DNA from: Nemophila menziesii
Taxonomy: Eukaryota; Streptophyta; Magnoliopsida; Boraginales; Hydrophyllaceae
Length of the DNA: 64,000 nucleotides
NCBI GenBank assembly: GCA_029959085.1
Contig: JARWIR010000024.1
Span: 17,906,296-17,970,295 of the forward strand
Direction: 5' to 3'
Shown here piece by piece: positions 1 through 11,044 of the stretch. Numbering within the stretch: the first letter of the stretch is position 1; the number at the start of each line of letters is the position of its first letter. The translations under genes were made by a program, and so were the position numbers. Under the pieces are notes generated by a model. The model searched no databases. It worked only from the letters and a program-made list of their open reading frames with translations, and had not been told where the DNA came from.

Positions 1-35
1 CTCAATATCAAGTGATTTTTGGATGGACTTGATCG

Positions 36-1396
36 GTGGGTAATATGTGTGATATATTTTTGATGCATAAAGATTTCGATTTACCTCGATGTGGACCATG
101 CAGCCACTCCACCAAAAAAGTGTATAAGCACTCCTCTTCTCCATTTTTAAAGCGATGTTTTTTATGTCACACCTACCAAATATACAAATCAAACAATGTT
201 AAGCAAAACAAATTTCTTGTGATAGCTACAAAACTAAGTGATAACTATTACTTGGAGAAACAAAAACATATTTTTTTTAAATTTTCAAATGAATGTACAA
301 TCAAGCTTTCAAACTTCCTTGGGTCTTTTGTTGCACTAATATGCTAATGGAGGATTGGGGATGAAATCTGTTAGATTGTCAAGTAGAGAGACCTCCTTAC
401 AAAATAGGGGTGGAAGAAGATGCATAAAACCAAGATTTATGGATGATAGTGATGGATAAAAAATAATTTTTAAACTGATTTATTTGTTAGAATGTAAGAA
501 ATGTGTATGTGGCTTCATTTTGTGGGATGACAGAGTTTGGATAGGCAGAGGAGATGCTACACATATTACTGCCTCGTGTATCACTGAAGTTAGCTTGAAT
601 AGAACTTTGTCTTAGAGGGGAAAAATCGATTTTCTCTGTTTACTTAGTCTATTTGTAGTAGAAATTAGTTGATAATATTAAGAATATTCAATAGGAGATT
701 ATCTGGGGCAGCCATTTAAGTATGTAATACTTCTTGTGGCGCACTGTACATGACAAATTGCTCACTGCTACAACATTGATACTTAGAGGAATTGGATTAT
801 TAAATTGGTAATTTGACTTATATATAGTAAAAAATTGTTCAAATAGAATACCAAATGCATAATTTCAGATTTAGGCAGCTTTTCCATATTTTTAGCCTTT
901 GTTTCCTTATCTTCAATTACCATGCTAATCTCTTTCCATAAGTTGTAGTCTTTGACTTGGACTCTAATTAATCTCCATGATTATCTTTAAAGCTTCACAC
1001 TAAATAAACAATTAAACCCAATATGCTCTAAAAATAATAATTCACTAAATCAAGACTCAAAATAGGAAAGTGCACTATTTCTCAAGAAAAACGACTATTA
1101 TGACTTCTAAATCACTAAAAATGATGTCTCATTTTAATATAAATCTATCACAAATGAGGAGACATCACCTAGAAAAAAATGTAGACGTTGTAACATCAAA
1201 AACTCGATGAACACAAATGGTGATATTCGATAAACAACTACTTAAACACGAAACACTGAAGAAAATAAACAATTCCAGCAAACTTAAACACATATTCTTC
1301 GCATATTCCTAAAAACCCAGCTAAAACAAGTTAAAAAAAAGTAGAAAAAACTTATAGGCTGGATAGTGATAGCGAGAGAGAGTAGTGCGAGAGAGA

Positions 1397-1470
<74 letters not shown>
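36..1470 (-). other. 5' and central part of candidate spliced locus, unit 1
   Basis: This is the left-most copy of the candidate minus-strand locus. An exon-like block is present at about 85-172 (acceptor 'tttggtag', donor 'gag|gtaaat'); the final exons of this copy are off the left edge. Between 350 and 1350 there are weaker exon-like stretches on the minus strand. One open frame near 860-960 contains 'KDYNLWKEISMVIEDKE', and another near 490-615 contains 'SDTRGSNMCSISSAYPNS'. I do not recognise the protein, and I could not join these into one confident reading frame. Confidence 0.25.
1384..1469. repeat. (GA)n microsatellite, unit 1
   Basis: An uninterrupted GA run of 69 bp (1401-1469) preceded by imperfect GA repeats. 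On the minus strand it is a CT tract just downstream of a TATA-like 'ctatatatac' and upstream of a splice-donor-like site. This is the usual position of CT-rich plant 5' leaders. Confidence 0.95.
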
Positions 1471-1474
<4 letters not shown>

Positions 1475-1479
1475 GTAAC

Positions 1480-1600
1480 TGAGCATGGCTAGAGAGATTA
1501 ACCAACGTGGGTATGAGTGTTAGTGTAGAAGGAATTTTATGGGAGTGAGTATTAGGGTTTGAAAAAATAGTATATATAGTGTTAGGAAACATTTGAGGGT
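1480..1600 (-). promoter_or_regulatory. Candidate minus-strand promoter and leader
   Basis: Read on the minus strand, a TATA-like 'actatatatact' (about 1569-1580) is followed by 'aaccctaatactcac', the (CT)n tract, and then a splice-donor-like site near 1355. This resembles a plant core promoter with a CT-rich 5' leader, and it would drive the candidate locus whose last exons lie in the previous unit. Equivalent sites are near 16510, 31245, 45905 and 60580. Only the layout supports this; there is no transcript evidence. Confidence 0.35.
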
Positions 1601-3148
1601 ATAAAAGTAATTGGGTAAATAGTCTTATAGTGTTAAAATTAGTTTGTGGCCTTAAGTAAGAAGTGGGTATAAAGCCGGTTTTGTTGGGTCCAGTGGTGTC
1701 TTCAAGACCCCTTGGGTAATAATCTCATTATATATTTGTGATTTTTGTTTTTATATAAAAAATTCAAAAAACGTTAAACCCCAGACTCCCTAGATTCAAT
1801 CCCCACACCCCATCCCACTTTAGTTTCTTGATCAGCCCCCCTGGAAATTGGTAACATGAGTCAAGATGGCTATCAAGTCTAAACCAGTTCCGAGACCGAA
1901 CCCTCTTCAATTCACGCTACCAAACCCACCATCCACATTCAATTCTATAGTCACCTTGAATCCTAACACACTATTCCACTATGAGTCTATGATTGAAATC
2001 AAACATAGGGGAGTTGATTAGCAATATATACATGTAATAATTCTCGTCCACCATTTTTCACCTCTTTATCGTGTTATTATCATCTTCTCCATTGCAATTT
2101 CTTCTAAATCTCGAATCATTCTCGATTATTTAGTTAAATTTTTTTAAGATGAAATTTTACAATGGGTGGTCTCCATAACAAGTGTATTTAATAGTCTTTT
2201 CACTTTAACGATGTTCAAAATTGATTCATTAAACCTTATTGTCGGACTTCACTGGCTTGAAACAGAGTTTGTAGCTCAAGCACTTTCGTTTCTTCGTTGT
2301 TTTGGGCTAATTGCACTATTGGTCCCCGTATTATGCGAATTAGCAAATAAACGTTGAGTAGTTTCCTGCACACTAAACAACTAAAAGGGGAATTGAGTTA
2401 GTAATGTGATTCAGCAAATTCTAAGCGTATGACTTTATGCAAGGCAAATAAGAAGTTTTTTTTTTTTGAAAAAAAAATGGTCTTTGTGTGAATTTGGATA
2501 CTAACATGGGTATTTTTGCTACTTCCATTAATACATGATTATGTTTGACTATTCTGTATAAAACAAGGACCAGTGGTGAAAATCACCCTTTACTATTCTA
2601 AGCATGTTGATTTCTAATGGCTTCTATAAGCTCATTAGCTCAATATCAGTAACGTTTTTTTTTGTTTTGCTGAATCAATAATCACTTTATTAATGGAGTG
2701 ACTTTTTTTTTTGCTGAATCAATAATCATTTTACTAATGGCGTGACACACGGCAGCAAATCTATAAATCCAGGACAGTATGCTAAAATTATTCCTTGGGA
2801 CTAAAATTTAGAATACTCAAAAGTGGAATTCAAAACATAGCCTGATACATTTTCATTTATTTTTTGAGTTAATTTACTAGTCTGGGTTGGGCTAAAAGTC
2901 TTGTACAAATATTTAGTCCAGGTACAACTAATACCCAGGCCAGTGGCTAATTTATTTTTTTGTTAATGTTTTTCCCTAGAAAAAAATGGACAAATTCACA
3001 ATATATCAAAAGACAATACTACAACTCTAATCGAATAATAATATAATCCAAAAAGTAAACATATTTATCGAAAATATGCCAAGTTTTAAATAGAAAAAAA
3101 TAGACTAGTCTACTACTAGCATAATAATAGTCTCTCATCCACAATATT
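1600..3148. other. Spacer without a recognised gene (and its copies in units 2-4)
   Basis: No recognisable gene. It holds a 51-codon plus-strand ORF at 1866-2021 beginning Met-Ala-Ile-Lys, conserved in all five units, and a 63-codon hydrophobic plus-strand ORF at 2166-2357, conserved in four. Neither resembles a known family, and conservation here only reflects the youth of the duplication. It also holds poly-T tracts and a short tandem duplication at 2665-2746. Equivalent spacers lie at about 16543-18094, 31275-32827 and 45935-47484; unit 5 keeps only its first part. Confidence 0.5.
2665..2746. repeat. 44-bp tandem duplication, unit 1
   Basis: Two copies of a block beginning 'gctgaatcaataatca' and ending in a 'ggNgtgac' motif, 44 bp apart (starts 2669 and 2713) and separated by a poly-T run. 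Confidence 0.85.
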
Positions 3149-4139
3149 TTAGCTTTCCACTTTACTCAATCCTGTAGTTTTACAAACAGGGCATATATTC
3201 TTCTGCATCAGCCACTGCTTTATACATTCCGCGTGAAATTCATGGCCACACTCCAATGTTCCAAGCTCATCTCTGTCTTTATACTCCTCCTACAAATCAT
3301 CATAGTAAAAGAATATCAGACACTGTTTATAATATTGTAAATTAAAAAAAGAAAATCAAATGGTTATTACTTGACATACACAACAAGGTTCCTCCGGTTC
3401 TACCTGGGTATCTGTCCTAATAACAATACCTCCTCCTCCTGAATATCTCCTCTGCTTTAACTTCTTGTTGATGGTTTCTGTATTCAACCCTTTGCATACA
3501 TCTCCGATCTGTTCCTCCAATGCTAATAACTCCTGTATTATTATACACTCATTATCAAGTGGTGGTGGAGGAGAAGGAGGAGGTGGTGGAGGAGAAGGAG
3601 AAACATACCTCGTATGACATGTTATCAACGTCGAGTCGCATATCTCTATGCCTATCCTGTATATCATTAATTCCAGCAGCATGCTCCAATAACATAACAT
3701 CCTGTTTAAATATCCTCAACTTAGACTTAATTCTTAACAAAAAACATTAAAAATCAGATAATGCAAAAAAAAAAAAAACCTCGTATCTAAGGCCTTGGAA
3801 ACTACGCATAACATCTAATATGTTCCGAATTTGCTGCATAAATTAAAACACTAAAAATTAGCCAAAAAAATAAAATAAAGAAAAGTTAGTTATAAGTATT
3901 TAACAAACATACCTCGGAGACTTCTCTATGCCTATCTTGTCTGAGACCAGCTAAAACTTGAGTTGCATAAAGTCCAACAGTACTACTTAGATGTTTATCC
4001 ATTAACATTGATGATCTATATGACCTCTCACTGGGGCCCACTTCATTATCAACACTCGGTGACGACATTATTCCCCTTTGCACCATCTCTGATATTCTCT
4101 CTGATGGATCCCAGTTCACCGGAGCTTCATTATCAAAAT
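3149..4139 (-). CDS. RING-H2 E3 ubiquitin ligase, MBR1/2-RHG1A-like (unit 1, intact frame)
   Basis: Five exons on the minus strand: 4139-3913, 3833-3780, 3701-3609, 3532-3371 and 3289-3149 (TAA). Exons 2 to 5 join in phase 0 and every intron is GT-AG. Together they give at least 224 residues. 'RHRDMRLDVDNMSYE' followed by 'ELLALEEQIGDV' is the conserved block before the RING in plant MBR/RHG1A ligases. The C-terminus fits RING-H2 exactly: C-x2-C-x14-C-x1-H-x2-H-x2-C-x10-C-x2-C, split by the last intron after the fourth residue. Such proteins transfer ubiquitin from an E2; Arabidopsis MBR1/2 act on the Mediator subunit MED25. The substrate here is unknown. Family members are usually several hundred residues, so this looks like the C-terminal part only. 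The first exon begins in phase 2 after an acceptor at 4140, and the start codon is not settled; an ATG at 4281-4279 opens a short hydrophobic frame that would need a weak donor to join. The proline-rich frame seen across 3533-3608 is only intron read-through. The exon 4 donor is CAA|GT here and CAG|GT in the other units. Confidence 0.85.
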
Positions 4140-4359
4140 CTAATTAAGCAATATAATTAACATCAGATAACGTGGAATCAAGAGAAATGAGGATTATATA
4201 CATTTATTAAAAGATCAAACAAATCAAGAAAACCAAGAATTTAACAAGGCCACAGAAAATGCTTGAAATGGAAAAAACCATGATTAGATCGCGCTAAGCT
4301 TAGAAATCGAATCGAAGTGCTCAGAAAAATTTTGAAGTAAAATTATAGAGCAAGTGAGT

Positions 4360-4410
4360 ATTTTGAGTGATTAAAGAGAGATTTTACGTTACATATATAT
4401 AGCTGAATTG
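4360..4410 (-). promoter_or_regulatory. Candidate core promoter of the RING-H2 gene, unit 1
   Basis: On the minus strand 'gctatatatatgta' (about 4390-4403) is a TATA box. It is followed about 30 bp later by 'ctctttaatcactc', a pyrimidine-rich stretch suited to transcription start, and then an AT-rich leader. The same sequence sits upstream of the gene copies near 19340, 34068 and 48680. Confidence 0.55.
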
Positions 4411-5687
4411 AATATTTATGAAGTACAGCTGTTTAACAAGTAAGAACAACTGTGACTTGCTCTTTTCTGTTTATATTTATGATTTTTATTTAACCTAAAA
4501 AAAGTCGCGTTAAAAAAACAATCTCAGTCAAACATTAGATATCCGAGTTAAGAGAAGTAACACAAAGGTCATTACTTTTCACATTAGGAGGGTGTTTTTT
4601 GGTTTTACTGTTATTAAAATTAATTGCACAGAGGGTTTGTGTTTTGCTAAATAGCAAAGTATACACATGTATTTCAAAACTAGCGAATATGTGTGTGTTA
4701 TACATAATATTGCGAATCTATCCTCCACGGGGGTATAATTGCTATTATCTAATGACACGGGTATATAAGTTACTAGTTCGAATTGACTATTGTGCATAAT
4801 ACAAGGAGCAATGGTGCTATTTACCTTTATTCTCACTATTACGTTTAGCAAAAGATCGTTAACGAATAAATATTAAAACCCGTGATCATATTATTTAATT
4901 AAAGATTAATTTCCCAAACCCTCGAAAATTCAAACTAATAAAATCACTTGCAAGAGTTTAAACAAGTTAATAGCATAAGAATGAACACATAAACTTTTTC
5001 AGACACACAAGATGAAGCATCATAGGAAGACACTAACACTGAACTTACCCGAGAATGAACTATATGCTTTACCATGGTTAAATTATCAACAAATTACACC
5101 AGAAAGCATAAATATAACAAACCATATACACATATTAGAATGTAGAGATAGAAAAACAGTAAGTTGTATAAGTCTTGCAAAGATTCCAAAACATATTCAC
5201 CCAACTTAAATCAATTCTTCATTGAAAAGACTTACAAAGATAGCAAATTAAGTACAAAAACAAAATCTATTTCACTACCAACCACAAACACTCTTTAAAA
5301 TGGGGAAAAATCAGAACGTTTTTATATGGAAGATGAAGAAAATCATAACTTGTAAATCATAAATCATATAGTCAAACTATACGACTCAATTTTCATATGT
5401 AATTTACAAAGAAAAAAAACCAATTAACGCCATGTCTAACAAACTTCTTATTTCTTTTTGACAAAAAAAAACCATCATAACATTTCTACCTTTTTAATAA
5501 GACATTCTCATTCATAATTATTATTTTCAAGTATTAGGGTAAAGTGGAAATTGTAAAATTTTAGAGACCATAAACAGTAATTTAAAGATCAAATATATTA
5601 CCTTTGAAATATAATGACCAACGATCTTCTCGTAAACACAGAAATCTTAATTTTTCCCCTAATTTGGCCGACACAAAGTAAAAATAA
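4403..5687. other. Intergenic AT-rich spacer (and its copies)
   Basis: Upstream region of the RING-H2 gene. It has short plus-strand ORFs such as 5012-5209 (65 codons, starting Met-Lys-His-His) that are broken by an indel in unit 3 and match nothing I know. A purine-rich stretch precedes the LTR-like repeat at its right end. Copies are at about 19353-20635, 34080-35350 and 48683-49970. Confidence 0.5.
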
Positions 5688-5900
5688 GAGAGAAGAAGAA
5701 GACGTAACTCTGTAATGAATAATAATACAATATATATGAGACTTTTAGGTTTTCAATCTAAACCATTCAAATATATATAAAATCAAAAGTTGATAGTCAT
5801 CCACGTGTAAACGATCTAAGATATCATTTAGTGAATGGGCCAAACTTTATAATAAGTCAAGTAGTAGAAATGCGGCCCAAAAGAAAAAACTAGAAACTCA
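5688..5900. repeat. LTR-like repeat, left member
   Basis: This stretch and 7139-7372 are diverged direct copies. They share 'taatgaataat.atacaat', a '.gagac..ttaggt.ttcaat' block, 'atagtcatc.acgtgtaa' and 'ttataataagtcaagtag' in the same order. They flank a Ty1-copia RT fragment, so they may be LTR remnants. The close fit of the left repeat against the RT fragment implies an internal deletion. Copies recur in units 2 to 4. Confidence 0.5.
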
Positions 5901-5921
5901 TTAGAAAATAAGAATTGAACA

Positions 5922-6570
5922 ATGAGTTTCACAAGATTAGGTTTTTGATGAAGTATAAACTTACCATATAAAAAAGGGTAATACTTCCATCCAATATTGG
6001 ATGGTCCAATATTTAAATCACGGCCATGGATTATTAAAACAAAACACATGTCAATTGATTAATGTGATAGTTACTTTTGCAAGTTTAAAACATGGGGTAT
6101 ATGTATGAATGTAATTGGTGTAGGATCATCCTATATTGGATGGAAGAAATTTCCTATAAAAAATTCTCTTAACTTGACCAAAATCTTTCATGTCAAATTC
6201 AAAATTGAGACCTTCTTTTAATTTCTTAATTCTCTGAACTGAATGGATAATTAGTAACATATCATCAACGTATAATACTTTATAAATTATGTTTTTATAA
6301 AATTCAAGAAAATTGAGACATCTATCAAATTCACATGTTTTGAAACCTAAGTCAAGAACAAAAGAATAAAATCTTTTATACCATTATTTGGGAGACTATT
6401 TTAATCCATATAAATATATTTTTGTAAACTTACATGAACTAGGTTTTTACAATCATAAAATCCCCCTGAGTATCTCATATTAATCTCTTCTTCAAGTTCA
6501 CCATGTTAAAATATTGTTTAAACAATTTCTACTTTAAGGTAAAAATTTGCAACATATGAATACATTGATA
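5922..6570 (-). pseudogene. Ty1-copia reverse transcriptase fragment A, unit 1 (split by a MITE)
   Basis: Minus-strand frames with several stops and shifts contain copia RT landmarks: 'HGELEEEINM', 'GFKTCEFDRCLNF', the catalytic 'LYVDDMLLI', and 'FEFDMKDFGQVKRI'. The fragment covers the middle of the RT domain only; gag, integrase and RNase H are not seen. In this unit a 179-bp MITE interrupts it just after 'KRI'. It is related to fragment B at 11612-12185. Confidence 0.8.
5976..6154. mobile_element. Mutator-type MITE unique to unit 1
   Basis: A 179-bp insertion flanked by the perfect 9-bp direct repeat TATAAAAAA (5967-5975 and 6155-6163). The other units carry this site once or in slightly mutated form, with no insert. 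The ends are imperfect inverted repeats of about 30 bp beginning GG and containing TTCCATCCAATAT. Each end also holds a near-palindrome; the left one, CATCCAATATTGGATG, is perfect. A 9-bp target duplication with long terminal repeats points to the Mutator (MULE) superfamily. It has no coding capacity, so it must have been mobilised in trans. Confidence 0.88.
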
Positions 6571-6815
6571 GTTTGATTTTGACAGGAAAAAGTCACATTT
6601 ATCATTTCTTTTCATATAAGACACATTTATCATTCTTATAAACACACCTTATGCATTTTGAAAATGCAACCTATATCATCTAACACTCCAAGAAATATAA
6701 GGTTTCTTTTTTTTTTATCAGGCTATCATCTCACTTTAGTAAGGGTTACCATTTTCCCATTATATGTTCTCAAGTTTTCTGATACAAGTAGGACAAATTA
6801 GCTTACATGAACTTA

Positions 6816-6940
6816 AAATACTTTCAAGCTAGATTGACATGTTTCTAAGAGTATTCTTGTATATCCATCAAAATATATTATAGGAAAATGAAATACTTTC
6901 AAGCTAGATTGACATGTTTCTAAAAGTATTCTTATATATA
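6816..6940. repeat. 75-bp tandem duplication, unit 1
   Basis: Two copies of a block beginning 'aaatactttcaagctagatt' start at 6816 and 6891. The second copy differs by a few substitutions. Confidence 0.88.
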
Positions 6941-7138
6941 AATCTATCTATTAGGCTCTCTCTAAATATATATATCCTTGTTTTCTATTTTGTATCTTTT
7001 GAGTATGCAACTCTAAATATTAAGAGATTAATTTATCTCAATATGTGAAAGTAAGATATTAACAGAATCTAAACACTAACTCTCAATATTTATAGCATAA
7101 GATTGATTTTAAATAGAAATCCTAATTTTATCAGATAT

Positions 7139-7372
7139 AAGAGCGAGAAATAAGAAGAATATTAATTCGATAATGAATAATGATACAATATTTGAACTTT
7201 GGGTATGTATATGAGACCCCTTAGGTCTTCAATTTGAGTAATCCAAATGTATAAGAAATCAGGATTTTATAGTCATCAACGTGTAAGGTATATGGACTAA
7301 ATGATATAGTAAATGCCACATCCTTATAATAAGTCAAGTAGCAGATCACAGATGCAACCTAAAAGAAGAAGC
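7139..7372. repeat. LTR-like repeat, right member
   Basis: Diverged direct copy of 5688-5900, on the far side of the copia RT fragment. For an element on the minus strand this would be the 5' LTR side. The 61-codon plus-strand ORF over it (7313-7498) is not supported as a gene. Confidence 0.5.
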
Positions 7373-7580
7373 CAACAAATCAATAATCATAAGTCCCATC
7401 TGGAAATAAGAATTGTGATTTACCAATTACAACAAGAACTACACACATGCAATGATCAATCTCGTTTATTTGTGCATGAGATATACTTTGATAAATGAGG
7501 TCAATGTAATATGGCTCTAAAGTTGTAGGAAAAGTAACAATCAGTGACACACACATACCCCTATCCCCATCCCCATCCCA

Positions 7581-7581
7581 T

Positions 7582-7634
<53 letters not shown>
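7581..7634. repeat. (CA)n(TA)n microsatellite, unit 1
   Basis: A short CA run followed by a 39-bp AT run (7596-7634). 'Tyr-Ile' repeat ORFs across it are artefacts. Confidence 0.95.
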
Positions 7635-7637
<3 letters not shown>

Positions 7638-8339
7638 ATTTAAAATTTCATGTATAACAAAACATAACATCAATAAAGTGATCTTATTTTCTTCGCTGAG
7701 TTTTTTGTCAAATTTCTGCTAAGATAACCTTAGAGAAATAAGAGTTCATTATGAAAAAGCATCACGAAGTTCTGTATACATATTTTTTTGTTAAGGCGAG
7801 ATTTTTGAATTAGGAAAGTCAAATGATGTGGCCAATGGTCATGTATCTCTCTCCATTCAACTCAAAATCTAGTTAGACTTGTATTATGTAATTTATGTTA
7901 CACCGTGTGACATTCATATTGATGTTACGTGTTGTAATTTAGGATATTAACTTCTCATTTGTGCATAGTTTTTCTTGTTATCTTTTATTTTCTTAATTTT
8001 TGCTTTATCTATTCTTTTAAGAATAGGATATTACTTCTTACAATAAATAAGGGTACCTTGTGACAGGCTACATGGTTGTGAATTTTTAAGTAGTTGATCA
8101 AGAGGAACATTAATTGGGTACAACATCCATCGATAGCAATCAAATTCTTAAAGAACTCTAGTGGGTGAAATGTGGTAGGGAAGCACTGAATAATGGAGAT
8201 GTGGGGTTCGGCAGTGTACGGTTGGGGATTTGGGGTGGGATTTTCCTTTTCATTTTAACATAGTAACTGATTTTGAATATTCCCAACAACGTAATTTAAA
8301 CAAAATCAAAATATAAAAAAAGAAAAAAGAAATGTAGTA
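7635..8339. other. AT-rich spacer (and its copies)
   Basis: No gene seen. Short minus-strand frames here (for example 22686-22883 in unit 2) have no recognisable domain and are not open in every unit. Copies lie at about 22374-23079, 37083-37788 and 51765-52471. Confidence 0.5.
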
Positions 8340-8596
8340 CTCCCTCCGTCCACAAAATGTTATCATTATTTCAAAAAGTAATCGTCCACACAAGATTGTT
8401 TATTCAGAAAACCTAAATATTTTTCATTCTCTATACCATATCTACCCCTAATTAAATATTTAAATTTATATTTCTAATAATAATTTAAGATTTCAAGACA
8501 CATTATGAGGGGTATATTAGTAAACATAGAATATAGCATTTACATTTCTTAGTTTGAGTGAAGAAAAGTTTGACAACCTTTTGTGGACGGAGGGAG
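8340..8596. mobile_element. Stowaway MITE 1, unit 1
   Basis: Terminal inverted repeats CTCCCTCCGTCCACAAAA at both ends, flanked by TA/TA target duplications (8338-8339 and 8597-8598). The 257-bp length, TIR and TSD are typical of Stowaway elements of the Tc1/mariner superfamily in plants. It is non-coding. Confidence 0.95.
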
Positions 8597-8748
8597 TAAT
8601 ACAATAGAAGTTGAAAAAACTATTTCACCATAATAATAATCTGTGTTATCATCAAAGGACCATTGAAACTTTAAATCATATGTATTTGAAAAATTTATTC
8701 ATTCAATAACGACAAGCTATCAATTTACCATTGTACCTTCTTTAAATA

Positions 8749-8997
8749 TTCCATCAGTTTCTAAATATATATTTACTTAGCTTTTCACGTAGATTCAGAA
8801 ATGTAATGATTGAATTATCATTTAATCTATTGCTCATTATAAAGTAAACTTAAATGTATATTGAAGAATATAAATTATAATTTTCTAATAGGGTAACACT
8901 GAAAAAGTTGATTTTTTTGTCTCAATATTATATCTAGATAATTATTTTAGAACTATTTTTTTTTACTAAATGAAAATTTCTTTAGGAACAGAGGGAG
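8749..8997. mobile_element. Degraded Stowaway MITE 2, unit 1
   Basis: The right end 'tttaggaacagagggag' followed by TA is the complement of a Stowaway terminus. The left end 'ttccatcagtttctaaa' preceded by TA matches it with several changes. About 249 bp, and older than MITE 1. Confidence 0.75.
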
Positions 8998-9889
8998 TAA
9001 TAAACATTAAATTTCTTTTTATAAAGTATTTATATTAAAAGGTAAATGAAAGAAATTTCAAAAGTTCACCTGATCCCGGATCGGGTACCAACTCCTCCCA
9101 AAGACCTGATCAAATAAACATTATGAAGCAATGAACAATTTACTAGAAGGAGGTTATATCTAAAACATCTATCCAATAATTCGGTATCTACTTTCATATT
9201 CCTAGTGGTTAGACTACTCCACAAAGACCAAGAGGTGCTGGGATAAAATCTTATTTGAGTCAAAATAACTCTGAATCCAAAGTGGGTCTCAGATGTATAA
9301 AAAAAGAAACATGATTAAATGAGAATATGATACCTACAAGAAATAAAATCTCTATTTTTTTCACATAACATGCCGAGTCTTCCATCTAGTCATAGACATA
9401 TTCTTCAATACTTGAGTAATACCATGGTATTCAGTGTGAATTGTAACCTTTAATACATAAAGGAGTTTTTAGTTTAAAAGAATTGACTCTCCTTTAAAAA
9501 CTGAGCTATATCAAAGGGTATTACATTTACAAAAGCCTGGAGAACTAGTCTTGTCAGAACTAACAACAAAAATATCGGTAATCTCACATTCTTCAACAAA
9601 ATAAGCATCAACAAAGATATTGAGGTCTGAAATTGGGCACCCAAATTAGAATTTTAGGCAAAGGAAGAGGGTATCAATCTTGAGATGACATCCCAACACT
9701 TCCATCATTCCAATAGAAGCCATGGAATATTTTTATAAGGATGACCCCTAAAATGATAACTGTATCATGTTTAATTGTAAGTTCTCAAAATTGTCTCCAT
9801 TCAAGCAATTAATATATTCTAGATAGTATTAAATACAAAAGTGGTAGAAGTTTCACGACTCCAAATATCCTTAGTACCTCTCTTAATAA
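8998..9889. other. Spacer with no confident gene (and its copies)
   Basis: Minus-strand ORF 9066-9263 (65 codons) recurs in all units but has no recognisable domain. The rest may be the decayed 3' side of the LINE fragment at 9890-10130. Copies lie at about 23738-24630, 38447-39339 and 53130-53977; the unit 4 copy carries a 45-bp deletion. Confidence 0.45.
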
Positions 9890-10130
9890 TGTGTAGGATC
9901 CTAGTTCTAAAATTGCCATCAGACTTGATATTTTTCTTGTGTCTTGTATTCACATCATCCCAAACCTAAACCCTACTAAGGCAGGAGAAGAAAATATGTT
10001 CTACTGTCTCAATATGATAGTTAGAGAAATTTCACCTTGGTGTGAAGACACATTTTCTTTTATGAAGTGTAACTCTACAAGAAATGAACTTATTGTAGCA
10101 CAAGTTCAAGCGAAGGAAGCTGAAAAGTTG
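9890..10130 (-). pseudogene. LINE fragment with reverse-transcriptase zinc-binding motif, unit 1
   Basis: A minus-strand frame reads 'NYHIETVEHIFFSCLSRV', then a stop, then 'VWDDVN'. The 'ET.EH.FF.C' core is the hallmark of the zf-RVT domain at the C-terminus of plant L1-type reverse transcriptases. It is interrupted by stops. The 125-codon plus-strand ORF over it (9939-10316) is antisense to this fragment. Confidence 0.65.
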
Positions 10131-10770
10131 AGGAAAAATCTCAATGATGAAAATTATGTGAAAATATTGAATTCAACAACGAAGGAAACAACTTTAGCTA
10201 TTGCGGTCAAACATGCAACTTCAAGCTCTTCTAAATATATTATGGGGTTGGTTTTTTCATCACTTGCAACTAGGGCAGGTGGTGGTGGGGCCACCCTAAT
10301 TTTCAACACCACCTAAAAATTTATCAACCTAGATGACAATTTTGATTTGGTGTTAGTAAATTTCTCATGGGGTTTAATTTTTTCTGATGAATTTAAACTG
10401 TTAAATATAAAAGATATAGTATTTCTTATCTTTCGATAAACACATTTCAATAATTTTTATCTATAACAAAATATATATTAATATTGATCTTGACTTTTAT
10501 GCATAATGAGAAATTGATTTTTAGGGTCGGGGTTACATTGGATCTATCATAAGGTTACAAACCTTATACTGAAACATTACATTTTAACACATGTAGAATG
10601 TTTCTTATATATCATAACTTTTATTGATATATGTAGTAAAAGTGGTGAGATGCAATGAGTTGGGAACCCATAGGGTGTTTGTCCCTTTTACAAATAAAAT
10701 GGAGGTTTGATCATTCGTCAAACCATAGGGGAGTATTTAATTTATATTTTACCCAAATAATTAATAAGTA

Positions 10771-10988
10771 CTACATCCGTCCCTAAATTTTAGTCCATAT
10801 TGCTTTTGCATATAGATTAAAATAATCATTAATTACCATGTTCACTGTAATATCCTTAATAAAGTATCTTGATATCTTAAATATGTATTGAAACATAAAT
10901 TTTAATATTTTGATAAGGGTAAAGTGGGTATAAAGGATTAGAAACCGTCTTAATATTCTATAGTGGACAAGTATTTAGGAACAACTAT
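10771..10988. mobile_element. Degraded Stowaway-like MITE 3, unit 1
   Basis: The left end 'ctacatccgtccctaaattt' follows TA. The right end 'tggacaagtatttaggaaca' is a diverged complement of the left end. The exact right boundary is uncertain. Confidence 0.6.
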
Positions 10989-11044
10989 TTTTAGCAATGT
11001 GGACTATTTTTACTCCAAATATTAGTTTATATTGCTAAAAATAG
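10985..11044. repeat. Perfect 14-bp inverted repeat (hairpin), unit 1
   Basis: CTATTTTTAGCAAT at 10985-10998 and its exact complement at 11031-11044, with a 32-bp loop. A second pair, 'tgtggacta' and 'tagtccaca', lies close by. This is likely part of a nested MITE next to MITE 3. It is present unchanged in units 2, 3 and 4. Confidence 0.8.

Noticed and set aside
1284..1592. 102-codon minus-strand ORF with a long Ser-Leu repeat
   Set aside because: It is the translation of the (GA)n microsatellite; its length tracks repeat number and it shows no domain.
3356..3700. Proline-rich 114-codon minus-strand ORF
   Set aside because: It reads through intron 3 of the RING-H2 gene; the poly-proline part is the purine-rich GGA tract of that intron.
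5828..6049. 73-codon minus-strand ORF in unit 1 only
   Set aside because: It is a chance frame running from the MITE into the decayed copia fragment; it is absent from units without the MITE.
7380..7673. ORF with Tyr-Ile repeats
   Set aside because: Translation of the (AT)n microsatellite; it appears or vanishes with repeat length.
9939..10316. 125-codon plus-strand ORF retained in all four units
   Set aside because: It lies antisense to a LINE zf-RVT fragment and has no recognisable domain. Mostly silent differences are expected by chance among such similar copies.
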